DNA of 64,000 nucleotides, taken from NCBI GenBank assembly GCA_041391485.1, contig JAWKNY010000004.1:62001-126000 (forward strand), read 5' to 3'. The first letter of the stretch is position 1. Every line of letters starts with the position of its first letter. The position numbers and the translations under genes were made by a program. Positions 18,981 through 27,923 of the stretch are shown in pieces. Source of the stretch: JACKAF01 sp041391485. GTDB lineage: Bacteria > Bdellovibrionota > FAC87 > UBA2466 > JACKAF01. A model generated the notes under the pieces. That model did not search any database. It saw only the letters and a list, made by a program, of their open reading frames with translations, and was not told the origin of the DNA.

Positions 18981-19696
18981 GCGCGAAACCAACTTCAGTC
19001 GCATTGGTCACCGGGGCCGGTCGCGGGATTGGCCAGGCTGCCGCGATGGCGCTAGCGAAAGCCGGGATGCACGTCTACCTGGTGAGCCGTACCTTGTCAG
19101 AAATCAAAGGCGTGGAAAGCGCGATCCGGGAGAGTGGCGGCAGTGCTGAGGGCCACCGCCTGCGATGTCGCGGATCCATCGGCCGTTGCGGCTGTTTTTG
19201 CGAAGATCGAACAAGCATGGGGACGTCTGGACGCGCTCATCAATAACGCCGCTGTTTTGCATGAAGCCCCCTTGGGGAGCAAAAGCTTGAGGACTGGGAT
19301 CGGGTGATGGCAGTGAATGTGCGGGGCGCCTTTGTCTGCGCCCAGCAGGCCTTTAGAAGCATGGCCCGGCGGAAATCCGGCGTGATCGTGAACGTGGCCT
19401 CGCTCGGAGGCATCCAGGGATCCGAGAAATTTCCAGGCTTTTCAGCCTACACGGTATCGAAGTACGCCGTCGTGGGGCTCACCGAAGCCATGGCCGCCGA
19501 GGCCCGCTCCGTAGGCGTGCGCGTCGTGTGTATTGCGTCTGGAGCGGTCGACACCGCCATGCTGAAAAAGGCAGCCCCGTCTCTTCGCACAGAAACCAAG
19601 CCAGATCACATTGCGGACATTATCCGTTATCTGGTATTGGCAGAGCCAGGGGTCCCGTTGAATGGGACCGTACTGGAGATCCATTCGAATGCCTGA
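18977..19696 (+). CDS. short-chain dehydrogenase/reductase, pterin-operon, two frameshifts
   Basis: About 240 aa when the frame is repaired. The NADP motif TGAGRGIG is near residue 12, NNA about residue 87, and the Ser ... YTVSK catalytic group in the C-terminal half. Two G-run breaks interrupt it: 19150-19152 (one G too many) and 19274-19277 (one G too few); correction gives DVADPSAVAAVFAKIEQAWG and then LEDWDRVMAVNVRG continuously. Between a PTPS-like gene and a FolB-like gene, a sepiapterin-reductase-like or dihydropteridine/monapterin reductase role is plausible. That role is inference from context; sequence alone says only classical SDR. Confidence 0.8.
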
Positions 19697-20441
19697 AAAC
19701 CGAGATTTTATTGAGCTGTCGGCGCGAGGCCTTCCCGCCATCATGGGCTACGCCCGCCACGAGAGGGTGGAGCCCCAAGGCATTCACGTGAAAGTGGAGC
19801 TAGAATTTGATGCCAGCGTCGCCGCCCGAAGCGGAGAGCTGGGGGATGCGATCGATTATGTGCGGGTTCTGGGGGAGTACCGATTTTTGCTCTGGGCCAG
19901 CCGCTTTTTCCTTATCGAAACGGCCGCTGAAGCACTCTGCCGCTACACCTTGAGCCCCCAGTGGAATGGGGCCCCCGCTCAGGCGGTGGGGGTGCGTCTG
20001 CGACTGGAAAAGCCAAGCGCGCTTGGGGCGCATGCGACACCGGCCCTCAATGTGTACCGTGAGCAAAGCCGTTACCAGTACCCCGCTTTTGAAGGGGAAT
20101 CTTTTCAGGAGATCGACGAGAACCGCGACTGCCGCATCTCTCGTATCGTCCTGCCGCCGGGTGGGAGCTTTACGCCCAGTCGTGGCAGGATCGCGGTGAT
20201 GACAATCAGCGACGGCGTTTACTTTGGCGACGAGCGGGTTCCCGCTGGGGGCGCCCACTATTCAGCCGGTACGGGCAACCTGGAATGGGTCAACCGCTCG
20301 CACGAAACCGCTGCTCTACTATGTGTCGAATGCTACGACGAGGATTGGAGCGCAAAGAACTTGGAGCATTACCCCGCGGCCCAATCCGCCGGCTTTAGCT
20401 TTTATGATTCAGTCCTTGGCGAATATGTGAAACGCCACTAG
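19689..20441 (+). CDS. dihydroneopterin aldolase (FolB)-like domain fused to a cupin-like domain
   Basis: 250 aa. Residues 1-112 follow FolB: FIELSARGLPAIMGY, Glu25 in HERVEP, DAIDYVRV with Tyr57, FFLIETAAEAL with Glu77, and Lys108 in RLRLEKP, the residues that bind and cleave the pterin side chain. After a short linker, residues 145-245 look like a single cupin (RIVLPPGGSF, ISDGVYFG, VPAGGAHYSAG, LLCVECY). The start ATG lies inside the preceding SDR gene, so the three genes are coupled. FolB normally makes 6-hydroxymethyl-dihydropterin for folate; here a dedicated pterin product modified by neighbours is suggested. The cupin might bind the pterin or a metal, but its His-rich metal motif is not obvious. 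Confidence 0.78.
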   Translation: MPENRDFIELSARGLPAIMGYARHERVEPQGIHVKVELEFDASVAARSGELGDAIDYVRVLGEYRFLLWASRFFLIETAAEALCRYTLSPQWNGAPAQAVGVRLRLEKPSALGAHATPALNVYREQSRYQYPAFEGESFQEIDENRDCRISRIVLPPGGSFTPSRGRIAVMTISDGVYFGDERVPAGGAHYSAGTGNLEWVNRSHETAALLCVECYDEDWSAKNLEHYPAAQSAGFSFYDSVLGEYVKRH

Positions 20442-21505
20442 TTGCTAGGATTGCACACCGTCGTTTGCGGGTACGCAATCCAGGCTTTAACGACCGCGGG
20501 CGGAATAAGCGCGCCGACGTGCTCCAGACTCTTTTCAATCACCGTCTTGTTCGCTTCCGGTGTGTACGCCACAAAAGAGTCGTTTACCGGGCCTTCCACT
20601 TTCGCTCCCATGTCGAGCATCTGAGTTTTTGTGCCGTCGCAGGTAAAATCAAATTTATCCGTATCGATGGATTTTACATGGAAGTGTTCACGCGTGCGGA
20701 AGTTAAGCTGTCGGGTTTTGGTTTCATAGACGATATGAAACTTGCTGTAGTCCGTCGGGCCAACGCTATCGAGGATCTCAAAGGCATACTCAACGGGCTT
20801 GTGCTCGCTCTCGCTAAAGGCCCCGGCCAAGGAGCTGGCGCGCACGAAACGATCCAGAGACGCACTCGATTGAGGAATGGGTTTATCCCCGCCAAAACCT
20901 TTGTGCTCTTTCAGGAAATTCACCGAGTCTTCGTACGTGTCGTTGGTGAGTGTTTGTACCGTCATCTCGTCACCGATTTTAGCGACCATCTTCTTGTCGA
21001 CGTACTCAAATTTCGCGCAGGTGCCGCTCGGATCGCACGCCAGGTAATGGACCTTAGCGTAGATCGGCTGTATCCGTAGATCGTCCCGGTGTTCGTACAT
21101 TTCCTTTGCCGATTCATAGTTATCAAGCTGGTATTGGATCCACTGTAGCTCGTTTACCGTCGGGCGCGTATCGGGATCCGGGTACTCCGATGAGTCGAGC
21201 CACATGATTTCAATAGCCAAGCCTTTTTCGTTCATTCCACCCAAGGGGAATTCTCGGCCGTGCTGGTTAAACGTGACGCTGCCGTATTTTGAAGTCCATT
21301 CCTTGTTTACGGACTGCGGGTGAAAGTTCAGGGTCTTTTTGCCGACGTTGCGTTTGTTTACGACGACCATTCCATGGCCCTGGTTCCAATCGTAACTTTT
21401 GAGCATGAGTTTATTCAGACTCTGCGGAATCGCAGCTGTGGTGCAAGCACCGGCGAGTGAGGTCCAAAGTCCAAGTGTTCCCAAAAAAGCGAAAACGATA
21501 CGCAT
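20438..21505 (-). CDS. linear amide C-N hydrolase (choloylglycine hydrolase/penicillin acylase-like), exported
   Basis: 355 aa. The signal peptide ends SLAGA, and cleavage would expose Cys21 (CTTAAIP), the N-terminal nucleophile of this Ntn-hydrolase family. Asp39 in SYDWNQG and the GGMNEKGLAIEIMWL block are also typical. Relatives cleave bile-salt amides, penicillin V or N-acyl homoserine lactones in the periplasm. That makes quorum-signal or antibiotic degradation a possibility, not a conclusion. It is convergent with the FolB gene, overlapping 4 bases. Confidence 0.85.
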   Translation of the reverse strand: MRIVFAFLGTLGLWTSLAGACTTAAIPQSLNKLMLKSYDWNQGHGMVVVNKRNVGKKTLNFHPQSVNKEWTSKYGSVTFNQHGREFPLGGMNEKGLAIEIMWLDSSEYPDPDTRPTVNELQWIQYQLDNYESAKEMYEHRDDLRIQPIYAKVHYLACDPSGTCAKFEYVDKKMVAKIGDEMTVQTLTNDTYEDSVNFLKEHKGFGGDKPIPQSSASLDRFVRASSLAGAFSESEHKPVEYAFEILDSVGPTDYSKFHIVYETKTRQLNFRTREHFHVKSIDTDKFDFTCDGTKTQMLDMGAKVEGPVNDSFVAYTPEANKTVIEKSLEHVGALIPPAVVKAWIAYPQTTVCNPSN

Positions 21506-21633
21506 GAAAAGCCCCTCCGTGTAGTTGGTCGCAGTATATATAGAGTGAGCGGCGTGGCAAAGCCTTAGTGAAGACGCAGCGCGGCCTGATTTCTTAATTA
21601 TCGGTCGCGCTTCACTGGGCGGCTATTGGAGAT

Positions 21634-22572
21634 CTAGTTCAGGTTAGGGTTGGGCATGTGGGGGAGCGGCCAGTCTTCCGGCAAAGGGTGGATCAGTAAG
21701 CTTGCCGCGACGATTTGATTGAGAGCGTCGTCCCGGTAACCCAAAGTTTGCAGCTCGCTGACCGCTACGTTCATCAAGTAAGCTTCCGGGTTCATCCAAT
21801 AGTGATCGTATTGGCCTTCCAGCTCTTCTGTCTTCATTTGCGCTTTGTCGCGACGGGTCCACTTGCCGTAGAGTTCCATGAACACAAGCTCGCTATAGAG
21901 GCGCGAGTACAAACGTTCGATGGGATCCCGCTTTACATAGTGGTCGTCCGGTTCTCTTATCTCATCTGCGCCGTACACATAGTTCTTGATCGTTTCACCG
22001 AGCGCGTGGCGAACCCCTTTGATGTGACGTCCGCGTACCAGGCGGTCCATTACATAGAGGGCCGTAGCACTCGCCGCAAAGCTAAGATTGGGATCGGTTT
22101 CCCAGTGGCTGGGATTTAAAAGCAACGCCACACTCTTGTCCGCCATGCGGGCAATACAGGAAGCCTGCACAATAAAAATGGGCTTGGTTTCCAGATCCAC
22201 CAGTGAGTTGAGCCCCAAGGAGTAACGGGCATCCACCAGATGAAATGAAATCTCGCGGATATTTGCGTCCGATTGAGCGATCGCAAAAATATCCAAACTG
22301 CTTTCGTCCAGAGCGAGCCGTTGATAAATATGCGCGACGGCCTGTACCTGCCTGGCTTCATAGGAACCTGAAGCGTCGGGTTCCGGACCGACGTAACCGG
22401 GAATGGAACGCGGTGGAGTCGCCCACGGAAGACGTTGTGCGGCGGTTTCTTGGATGTACCGGTTTACGCAACGTTCCCGCGCCGGATCAGGGAGCATTCC
22501 CCAAGCCTGAACGGTAAAGAAGAGCAGGCCCCAGAAGACCCACCCATGGCGGAATTTAAGTGTTTTGGACAT
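21634..22572 (-). CDS. secreted protein of unknown function
   Basis: 312 aa with a signal peptide (HGWVFWGLLFFTVQAWG). The mature part is mostly helical, with two cysteines (RERCVNR, QASCIARM), a LNPSHWETDPN stretch resembling a metal-free protease-associated segment, and repeated acidic/aromatic runs (DHYVKRDPIERLYSRLY). No family was recognised. The intergenic gap to the next gene upstream is about 245 bases and to the amide hydrolase downstream about 130, so it is probably monocistronic. Confidence 0.65.
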   Translation of the reverse strand: MSKTLKFRHGWVFWGLLFFTVQAWGMLPDPARERCVNRYIQETAAQRLPWATPPRSIPGYVGPEPDASGSYEARQVQAVAHIYQRLALDESSLDIFAIAQSDANIREISFHLVDARYSLGLNSLVDLETKPIFIVQASCIARMADKSVALLLNPSHWETDPNLSFAASATALYVMDRLVRGRHIKGVRHALGETIKNYVYGADEIREPDDHYVKRDPIERLYSRLYSELVFMELYGKWTRRDKAQMKTEELEGQYDHYWMNPEAYLMNVAVSELQTLGYRDDALNQIVAASLLIHPLPEDWPLPHMPNPNLN

Positions 22573-22771
22573 CTGCTACCGAATCGAAGCCCTCTTTTAC
22601 CGCGTTGCGGCAAAAAGTGCAATTATCCGGGCGAATGCAAACCTCAGATAAAGAAGTTATATTAATGATTTCATTTGCTTAGCCGGAATTTGGCTTTGGG
22701 GGGATTGACCCGAGGGCGGATTTGACTAGAATGCCGCTACTTTCAATGGCGTAAGGCGCCGGGTAAGGAAT

Positions 22772-22843
22772 ATGGATAGATTACTCATAGTCGTGATTGT
22801 GTTGTTTCTATTGGTGGTCAGCTCTTCACCGCTGATGTTTTAA
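22772..22843 (+). CDS. possible 23-aa membrane peptide
   Basis: ATG preceded by a GGGTAAGGA box encodes 23 residues: three polar ones, then a continuous hydrophobic stretch (LLIVVIVLFLLVVSSSPLMF), enough for one membrane span. Its 3' end overlaps the acyltransferase stop on the other strand. Short hydrophobic peptides of this form can be membrane subunits or toxins, but so short an opening can also arise by chance. Confidence 0.35.
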   Translation: MDRLLIVVIVLFLLVVSSSPLMF

Positions 22844-23949
22844 GCCGTACCAGGCTCTTCTCTTCGTTCTTCAATTCTTCCTTAGGACACACCCGTTCTC
22901 TCCACCGCAAAGCCGGTTTTTCAATCCCGTGGTACAGAACCCACGCGAGCGCTACGGATCCACTGAGAACCGTCGGGACCATGAAGGCGATGAGGGACCA
23001 GTCTTCAAGACCCAAGTATTGTGCGAGCCGCGCGCAGTAATAGAGTGGTTTTTCGTGCGAAAGATAAATGCTAAACGAAAGCGTCGCGATCCCTCCTAGC
23101 ACTCGGTGGGAAAGCCAGGTCCTACAGGCAAACTTGGGAGAAGGCGGCGCCCACCAGTAGCGCAAACCCGATCGCTTGACCCCCGAAAAGGAAATTCGTC
23201 TGCCAGAAGCGGTTCCAGTGAGTGAAGTGAGCGCCGTAAACCAGTACGAGTCCGAGTAGCGCGTAGAGGTTGGGGTGGCGAAGTAGCCGGCCGAGCTTTT
23301 GCCGGCGGTGAAGATAAGCGAGGCCAAAACCCAGAAGAAGGGAATCCAAAACCGCAAAGGTGTGGAAGAACTTGTAGAAGCCATTTCCCTCAATCCAACG
23401 GTAGAGGTAAGTGGCCACGACCAAAGCCCAAAACAGCGCGTTTCCCCCGATTCTTCTATGCTTCCACTTGCAAAAGAGTCCGAGCACCAGCGGAAGGAAA
23501 AAATAGAACTGCTCCTCTACGGCAAGACTCCAAGTCACCAGGAAAAACTTCGGCGAAAAAAGATTCTGGGTAAAAGTCAGGTAGTGCCAAAAGGCGGGTT
23601 CAATGGGGCCGGGGTGGCGCCAAGCATTCAGAAACAGAAGAAAGAAATAGAGGGGCCACGTACGAAGCAGGCGGCGAACCCAAAAACGCCGCAGCTGAAG
23701 CGTTCCCGTCTTTTCCAACTCGCGCAGGGCAAGCCCACCCACTAGAAAACCACTCAAAACAAAAAACAGGTAGACGCCGTTCCAGCCCGTTCCAACGACG
23801 GCCCGGAAAGCAGCCGCCTTTCCGTCCAGCGAAACGTAGTGGGCGAGATGGTGGCCAACGACCAGCAGAATGGCGATCGCCCGGAGCCCGTCCAGCGCGG
23901 CGAAATGTGGGTCGGCGGGTCCCTGGATTTTTTGCTCGTTTTGATGCAT
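22818..23949 (-). CDS. acyltransferase 3 family (OafA-like) membrane protein, one frameshift
   Basis: About 377 aa after repair. The N-terminal FAALDGLRAIAILLVVGHH block carries the catalytic His region of membrane O-acyltransferases; YLFFVLSGFLVG, RRLLRTWPLYF and SLAVEEQFYFFLP follow as in the family, with about ten membrane spans. A break in the GGG run at 23135-23137 shifts the frame, and the other frame continues with WLSHRVLGGIATLSFSIYLSHEKPL to the stop at 22818. These enzymes acylate surface sugars, peptidoglycan or lipids. Substrate unknown. Confidence 0.82.
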
Positions 23950-24042
23950 TGGGGCGTGAACTCTAAATAGGGGTGTCTTCCTTCTATCTTATCGGCTTTT
24001 TGGTTGATGAGGTGCAGTTCCTGGCGATATGGTCCCCAGACT

Positions 24043-26727
24043 ATGAAAAAAGACAAAATCGTAATCATCGACGGCAGCAGCTATTTTTTCAGGGCGTTTT
24101 TTGCCATCCAGAGGCTCAGCAATTCCAAGGGGTTTCCGACTAACGCGGTGTACGGTTTTATCAACATGCTGCTCAAAGTCATGGACGTCGAAAATCCCAA
24201 AAAACTAGCAATCGCTTTTGATACGCCGGCCCCGACTTTCAGAAAAAAGTTGTACCCCAAGTACAAGGCCAACCGCGAAGCGCCCCCTGAAGATCTGGTG
24301 AAGCAGATCCCCTACATTCAAAAGGCTGTGGATGCGTTTGGAATCACGCGCATGCAAATGGAAGGTTATGAAGCCGACGACGTGATCGCGACACTGGCCC
24401 ACCGGGCGAACAGCGAAAGCTACCACGTGGATATTATCTCTGGCGACAAGGACCTCATGCAGCTCGTGGGTCCCAAGATTGCGCTCTTCGATACGATGAA
24501 GGACAAACGTTACGATGCGGCCGCAGTGGAAGAAAAGTTTGGTGTGGGTCCGGAGCAGATGGTGGATCTGCTCGCTCTGATGGGAGATTCCTCGGACAAC
24601 GTGCCGGGCGTAAAAGGGATCGGCCCTAAAACGGCGGCAGAACTCTTGCAAAAGTACAAGACTCTGGACGGAATCTACGAGGCGCTCGAAGAAATCAAGC
24701 AGCAGAAGCGAAAAGAAGTACTCAAGGAAGAAAAAGCCTTGGCCTATTTGAGTCGCGATCTCGTGACGCTCAAAAAAGATGTTCCCCTTTCTTTCGGTTG
24801 GCAGGACCTTGACTACAAGGGCCCCGACGAGAGTCTCCTCGGCCCACTGTTCCAGGAGTTGGAATTCCAAAACCTCATCAAGCGTTTCAATCTGCAGAGT
24901 GCGACGGAAGTCGAGTCCAGCTTCAAGCGTGGCAAGTATCTGGCTGTGATTGATGAGCACCAGCTGCAAAGAGTTTGCAAGGATCTGAGTGGTTCCAAAG
25001 TGCTGGCAGTCGATACCGAGACGACCTCACTGGACGTGCACCAGGCCGATTTGGTGGGTATCTCTCTCAGCGGGAAATTGGGAGAGGCGTTCTACTTGCC
25101 GATCGCGCACGTAAAGGCCGACGAGAATTCTCCGCAGCCCATCCAGTTGTCCTTACAGGCGGTTCAAAAACATCTGGGGCCGCTTCTCGCGGACCCGTCG
25201 CTTCCCAAGGTGGGGCAAAATATAAAGTACGATTTGCAGATTCTCCAACGCGTTGGCTTGCCGATCGCTGGTATCGCGTCCGACACCATGCTCGCCAGTT
25301 ACGTTCTGGACCCGGAGCAATCGCACGGGATGGACGCGATGGCGTTCCGACTCTTTGGTCACCAAAACATCAGCTACGAGGAAGTGACCGGCAAAGGCAA
25401 GAGTCAGATACTCTTTTCGCAGGTCGCGATCCCTCAAGCCACCGAGTACGCGGCTGAAGATGCCGAAGTAACTTTAGCGCTACACCAAAAACTTTTCCCC
25501 GAAGTCCAAAAGGCGCACTTGGAGAAGATCTTCTCCGATATTGAGGTGCCTCTCATTCCGGTTCTTGCCGACATGGAGAATACCGGCGTTCTCGTGGACG
25601 AGAAAGCGCTGGAGAAACTCAACACCCAGCTGGAAGAGGAAATCGAACAAGTCCAGGAAAACGTCTACGAGCTTGCGGGTGAGGAGTTCAATCTCAACTC
25701 GCCCAAGCAGTTGGGCCACATCCTCTTTGAGAAGCTGAAGCTTCCCGTGGTCAAGAAAACCAAAACCGGATTCTCGACCGATGAAAGTGTGCTGGAGACA
25801 CTGGCCAAGAGCCACCCAATTGCCCAGTGGCTGCTCGGGAATCGGGAACTGGTGAAGTTGAAAAGCACCTATGTCGAGGGCTTACTCGCTCGCATTCACC
25901 CGCAAACGCGTCGCATTCACACCCGGTTTAATCAAACGGTAGCGGCTACGGGACGCCTAAGCAGTTCTAATCCCAACCTGCAAAATATCCCCGTGAGCCG
26001 TGACGGCAAATATGACATTCGTTCCGTTTTGTTCCCAAGGAAGGGTGCAGTCTTTTTTCTGCGGACTACAGCCAGGTCGAGCTGCGCCTCTTGGCACACA
26101 TGAGCGAAGATCCTGAACTCCTAAAAGCGTTTGATCGGGACGAGGACGTGCACACCCATACCGCGCGTCTCATTTTTTCAACAGATGAGATCAGTTCGGA
26201 ACAGCGATCGGTAGCCAAGACGATTAACTTCGGTGTGATTTATGGCCAAACCCCATACGGACTATCGCAACAGCTAAAGATATCCACGTCCGAGGCGAAG
26301 AGTTTTATCGACAATTACTTCGCCCGGTACGCAAGTGTGAAGGCTTTTCATGCAGAAGCTAATCGGTCAGGCGCAAAAGCAAGGTTATGTGACGACCATT
26401 CTCGGCAGACGGCGTTTTGTGAAGGAAATAGATAGCAAAAACCGCATGCGGCGAGAGATGGCGGAGCGTCTGGCGGTGAATTCGCCGCTTCAGGGTACGG
26501 CAGCCGACATGATCAAACTTGCGATGATCGACGTCTACAACAAACTTTCCGAGAACAAGCTTAAGGCAAAGATGATTCTCCAAGTGCATGACGAACTTGT
26601 TTTTGAAGTTCCGAATGAGGAGAAGAAGAAGGTGGAAGCGCTTGTTTTGGATTCCATGGAAAAAGCTTTGCCGCTACGAGTACCTCTGAAAGTAGACAGC
26701 AAGTGGGGCGAACGCTGGAGCAAATAG
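24043..26727 (+). CDS. polA: DNA polymerase I, two frameshifts
   Basis: About 895 aa when repaired, the normal PolA size. N-terminal 5'-nuclease domain (IVIIDGSSYFFRAFFA, YEADDVIATLA, GDKDLMQLV, GDSSDNVPGVKGIGPKTA). The 3'-5' exonuclease keeps its acidic residues (AVDTETTSLD, NIKYDLQ, YAAEDAEVTLAL), so proofreading is probably active. The polymerase domain has RLSSSNPNLQNIP, YSQVELR, the O-helix RSVAKTINFGVIYG and QVHDELVFE. Breaks at the CCC 26034-26036 and the TTTT 26345-26348 are each one base out; corrected frames read KEGCSLFSADYSQVELRLLA and VKAFMQKLIGQAQKQGY. The start at 24043 is chosen because the family begins there. Essential repair enzyme, so real loss is unlikely. Confidence 0.93.
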
Positions 26728-27477
26728 TCAGGCGCGCGCAATAAGGTAGGTGTAGCTTGTCCACGCAGGGCCTGCGTGCTTGTCAGCTTCCACTCTCAAG
26801 ATCTTGCCACCGTTGCGCTCCACGCACTCTTTCACCTGAGCCTGCGGCATCCCGTACATTTCCAAGATGGGGACACCTGCCTGCTTTTTCGTTCGCAAAC
26901 TATCGGCGACGTCTATGGGAAGGAGCGGGCGCAGCCAATCCTTGCACCGGTGCAGCCAGGTCGTGTCGTTTCTTTCGGCCGGGATTTGCACGAGGATCTG
27001 CCCCTGGCGCGAAAGAACGCGCAGAAACTCTTTCAAGTATCCTTTCATGAGCGCAGGCGGCATGTGCTGCAGGACAATCACGCAGTAAACGAAATCGAAA
27101 GTTTCGGACTGAAAGAGGCTGAGGTCGGTCGTGGGATTGTGGTGGTAAGAACAGTTAGCGGGAAACTGATTGTGCTCGCGCGCCAACCGCACCATCTCCT
27201 CGGAGATGTCGACTCCATGAACTTCTCGGCCGCGGGCGGCAAGGGCCTGGCTAATACGGCCCATCCCACAGCCGAAGTCCAAGGCCCTATCAAACGGGGC
27301 TCCGACAAAGTTCACTCCCACACGCTCAAGCGCGCTGTCCAAGCTGCGTCGGCCGGGTTCAAAAAAAGCTTCGGGATCCCAGCCGCCGTTTTCCTTGCTT
27401 GGCTGGGCCAGAATGGCCCACATTGGGTCGAGCCGTGCGTTTTTCTCCCACCGCTTTCTAACCTGAGAAAAAATCAT
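26728..27477 (-). CDS. class I SAM-dependent methyltransferase
   Basis: 249 aa. Motif I is DFGCGMGRISQALAARG, with the acidic residue after strand 2 in VHGVDISEEMV and a motif IV region FDFVYCVIVLQHMPP. This is the UbiE/methyltransferase-11 type fold. The stop directly abuts the polA stop on the opposite strand. It lacks features to name the substrate; small molecule O-, C- or N-methylation is possible. Confidence 0.85.
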   Translation of the reverse strand: MIFSQVRKRWEKNARLDPMWAILAQPSKENGGWDPEAFFEPGRRSLDSALERVGVNFVGAPFDRALDFGCGMGRISQALAARGREVHGVDISEEMVRLAREHNQFPANCSYHHNPTTDLSLFQSETFDFVYCVIVLQHMPPALMKGYLKEFLRVLSRQGQILVQIPAERNDTTWLHRCKDWLRPLLPIDVADSLRTKKQAGVPILEMYGMPQAQVKECVERNGGKILRVEADKHAGPAWTSYTYLIARA

Positions 27478-27641
27478 AGACGCTCAGGTATAGCACCCTA
27501 ACGCCCGGCCCCCAAGGGGCGGCGCTATTTTCTCTAGGGCGGCCGAAAACGAATTGCAAAGCGCGCATCGTTTTTTTGCAAAAGTTTCCTCTGCGCTAAC
27601 GCGGTCCTGCACCGAAGCGAGGAGCGGAGGCCCGAGCGTCG

Positions 27642-27672
27642 TTGACAGTAAATGTAGTGTACGTGCTATATT
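27642..27672 (+). promoter_or_regulatory. putative nrdJ promoter
   Basis: TTGACA at 27642-27647 and an extended -10 TGCTATATT with TATATT at 27667-27672, separated by 19 bases. The spacing is slightly long but both boxes are good. Direction and position fit nrdJ. Confidence 0.45.
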
Positions 27673-27889
27673 TTGGGGTACATTAAGGGGAAGCGACATC
27701 CTAGATTAGGAGTTCTTCGAAGACGCCAGAATGCCAGTTCAGGGGGGCAGGGTCAACGGCATCCAAGCTTAGGAAGCGTTGACACGTAATCGCGTTTTAG
27801 CTGACATTTCGCCTTTTGAACGAATCCCATAGGCCGGCGCGCGCGGGCTTAAAGGGAAAGGGATTGCTTACCCCAAAATTGTATAGCTT

Positions 27890-27911
27890 GAACGGCTCAC
27901 ACCGTTTTTTT
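27890..27911 (+). terminator. terminator-like hairpin in nrdJ leader
   Basis: GAACGG and CCGTTT flank a 6-base loop and are followed by a T run, ending just before the GGGAGG ribosome site of nrdJ. The six-pair stem is weak. Placed between promoter and gene, it could act as an attenuator or simply shape the leader. Confidence 0.3.
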
Positions 27912-27923
27912 GGGAGGCCCAGG

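Larger units (their letters stand above)
27478..27923. other. 446-bp intergenic region and nrdJ leader
   Basis: The left part has a GC-rich potential hairpin (GCCCC / GGGGC around 27505-27525). A sigma70-like promoter follows at 27642-27672, then about 240 bases of leader before nrdJ with a terminator-like hairpin just ahead of the ribosome site. I found no cobalamin riboswitch core (no B12 box) and no convincing NrdR palindrome. Confidence 0.4.

Noticed and set aside
27478..27923. Cobalamin riboswitch upstream of nrdJ
   Set aside because: The B12 box and the core GC-rich elements could not be found, and B12 riboswitches usually repress the alternative reductase instead.
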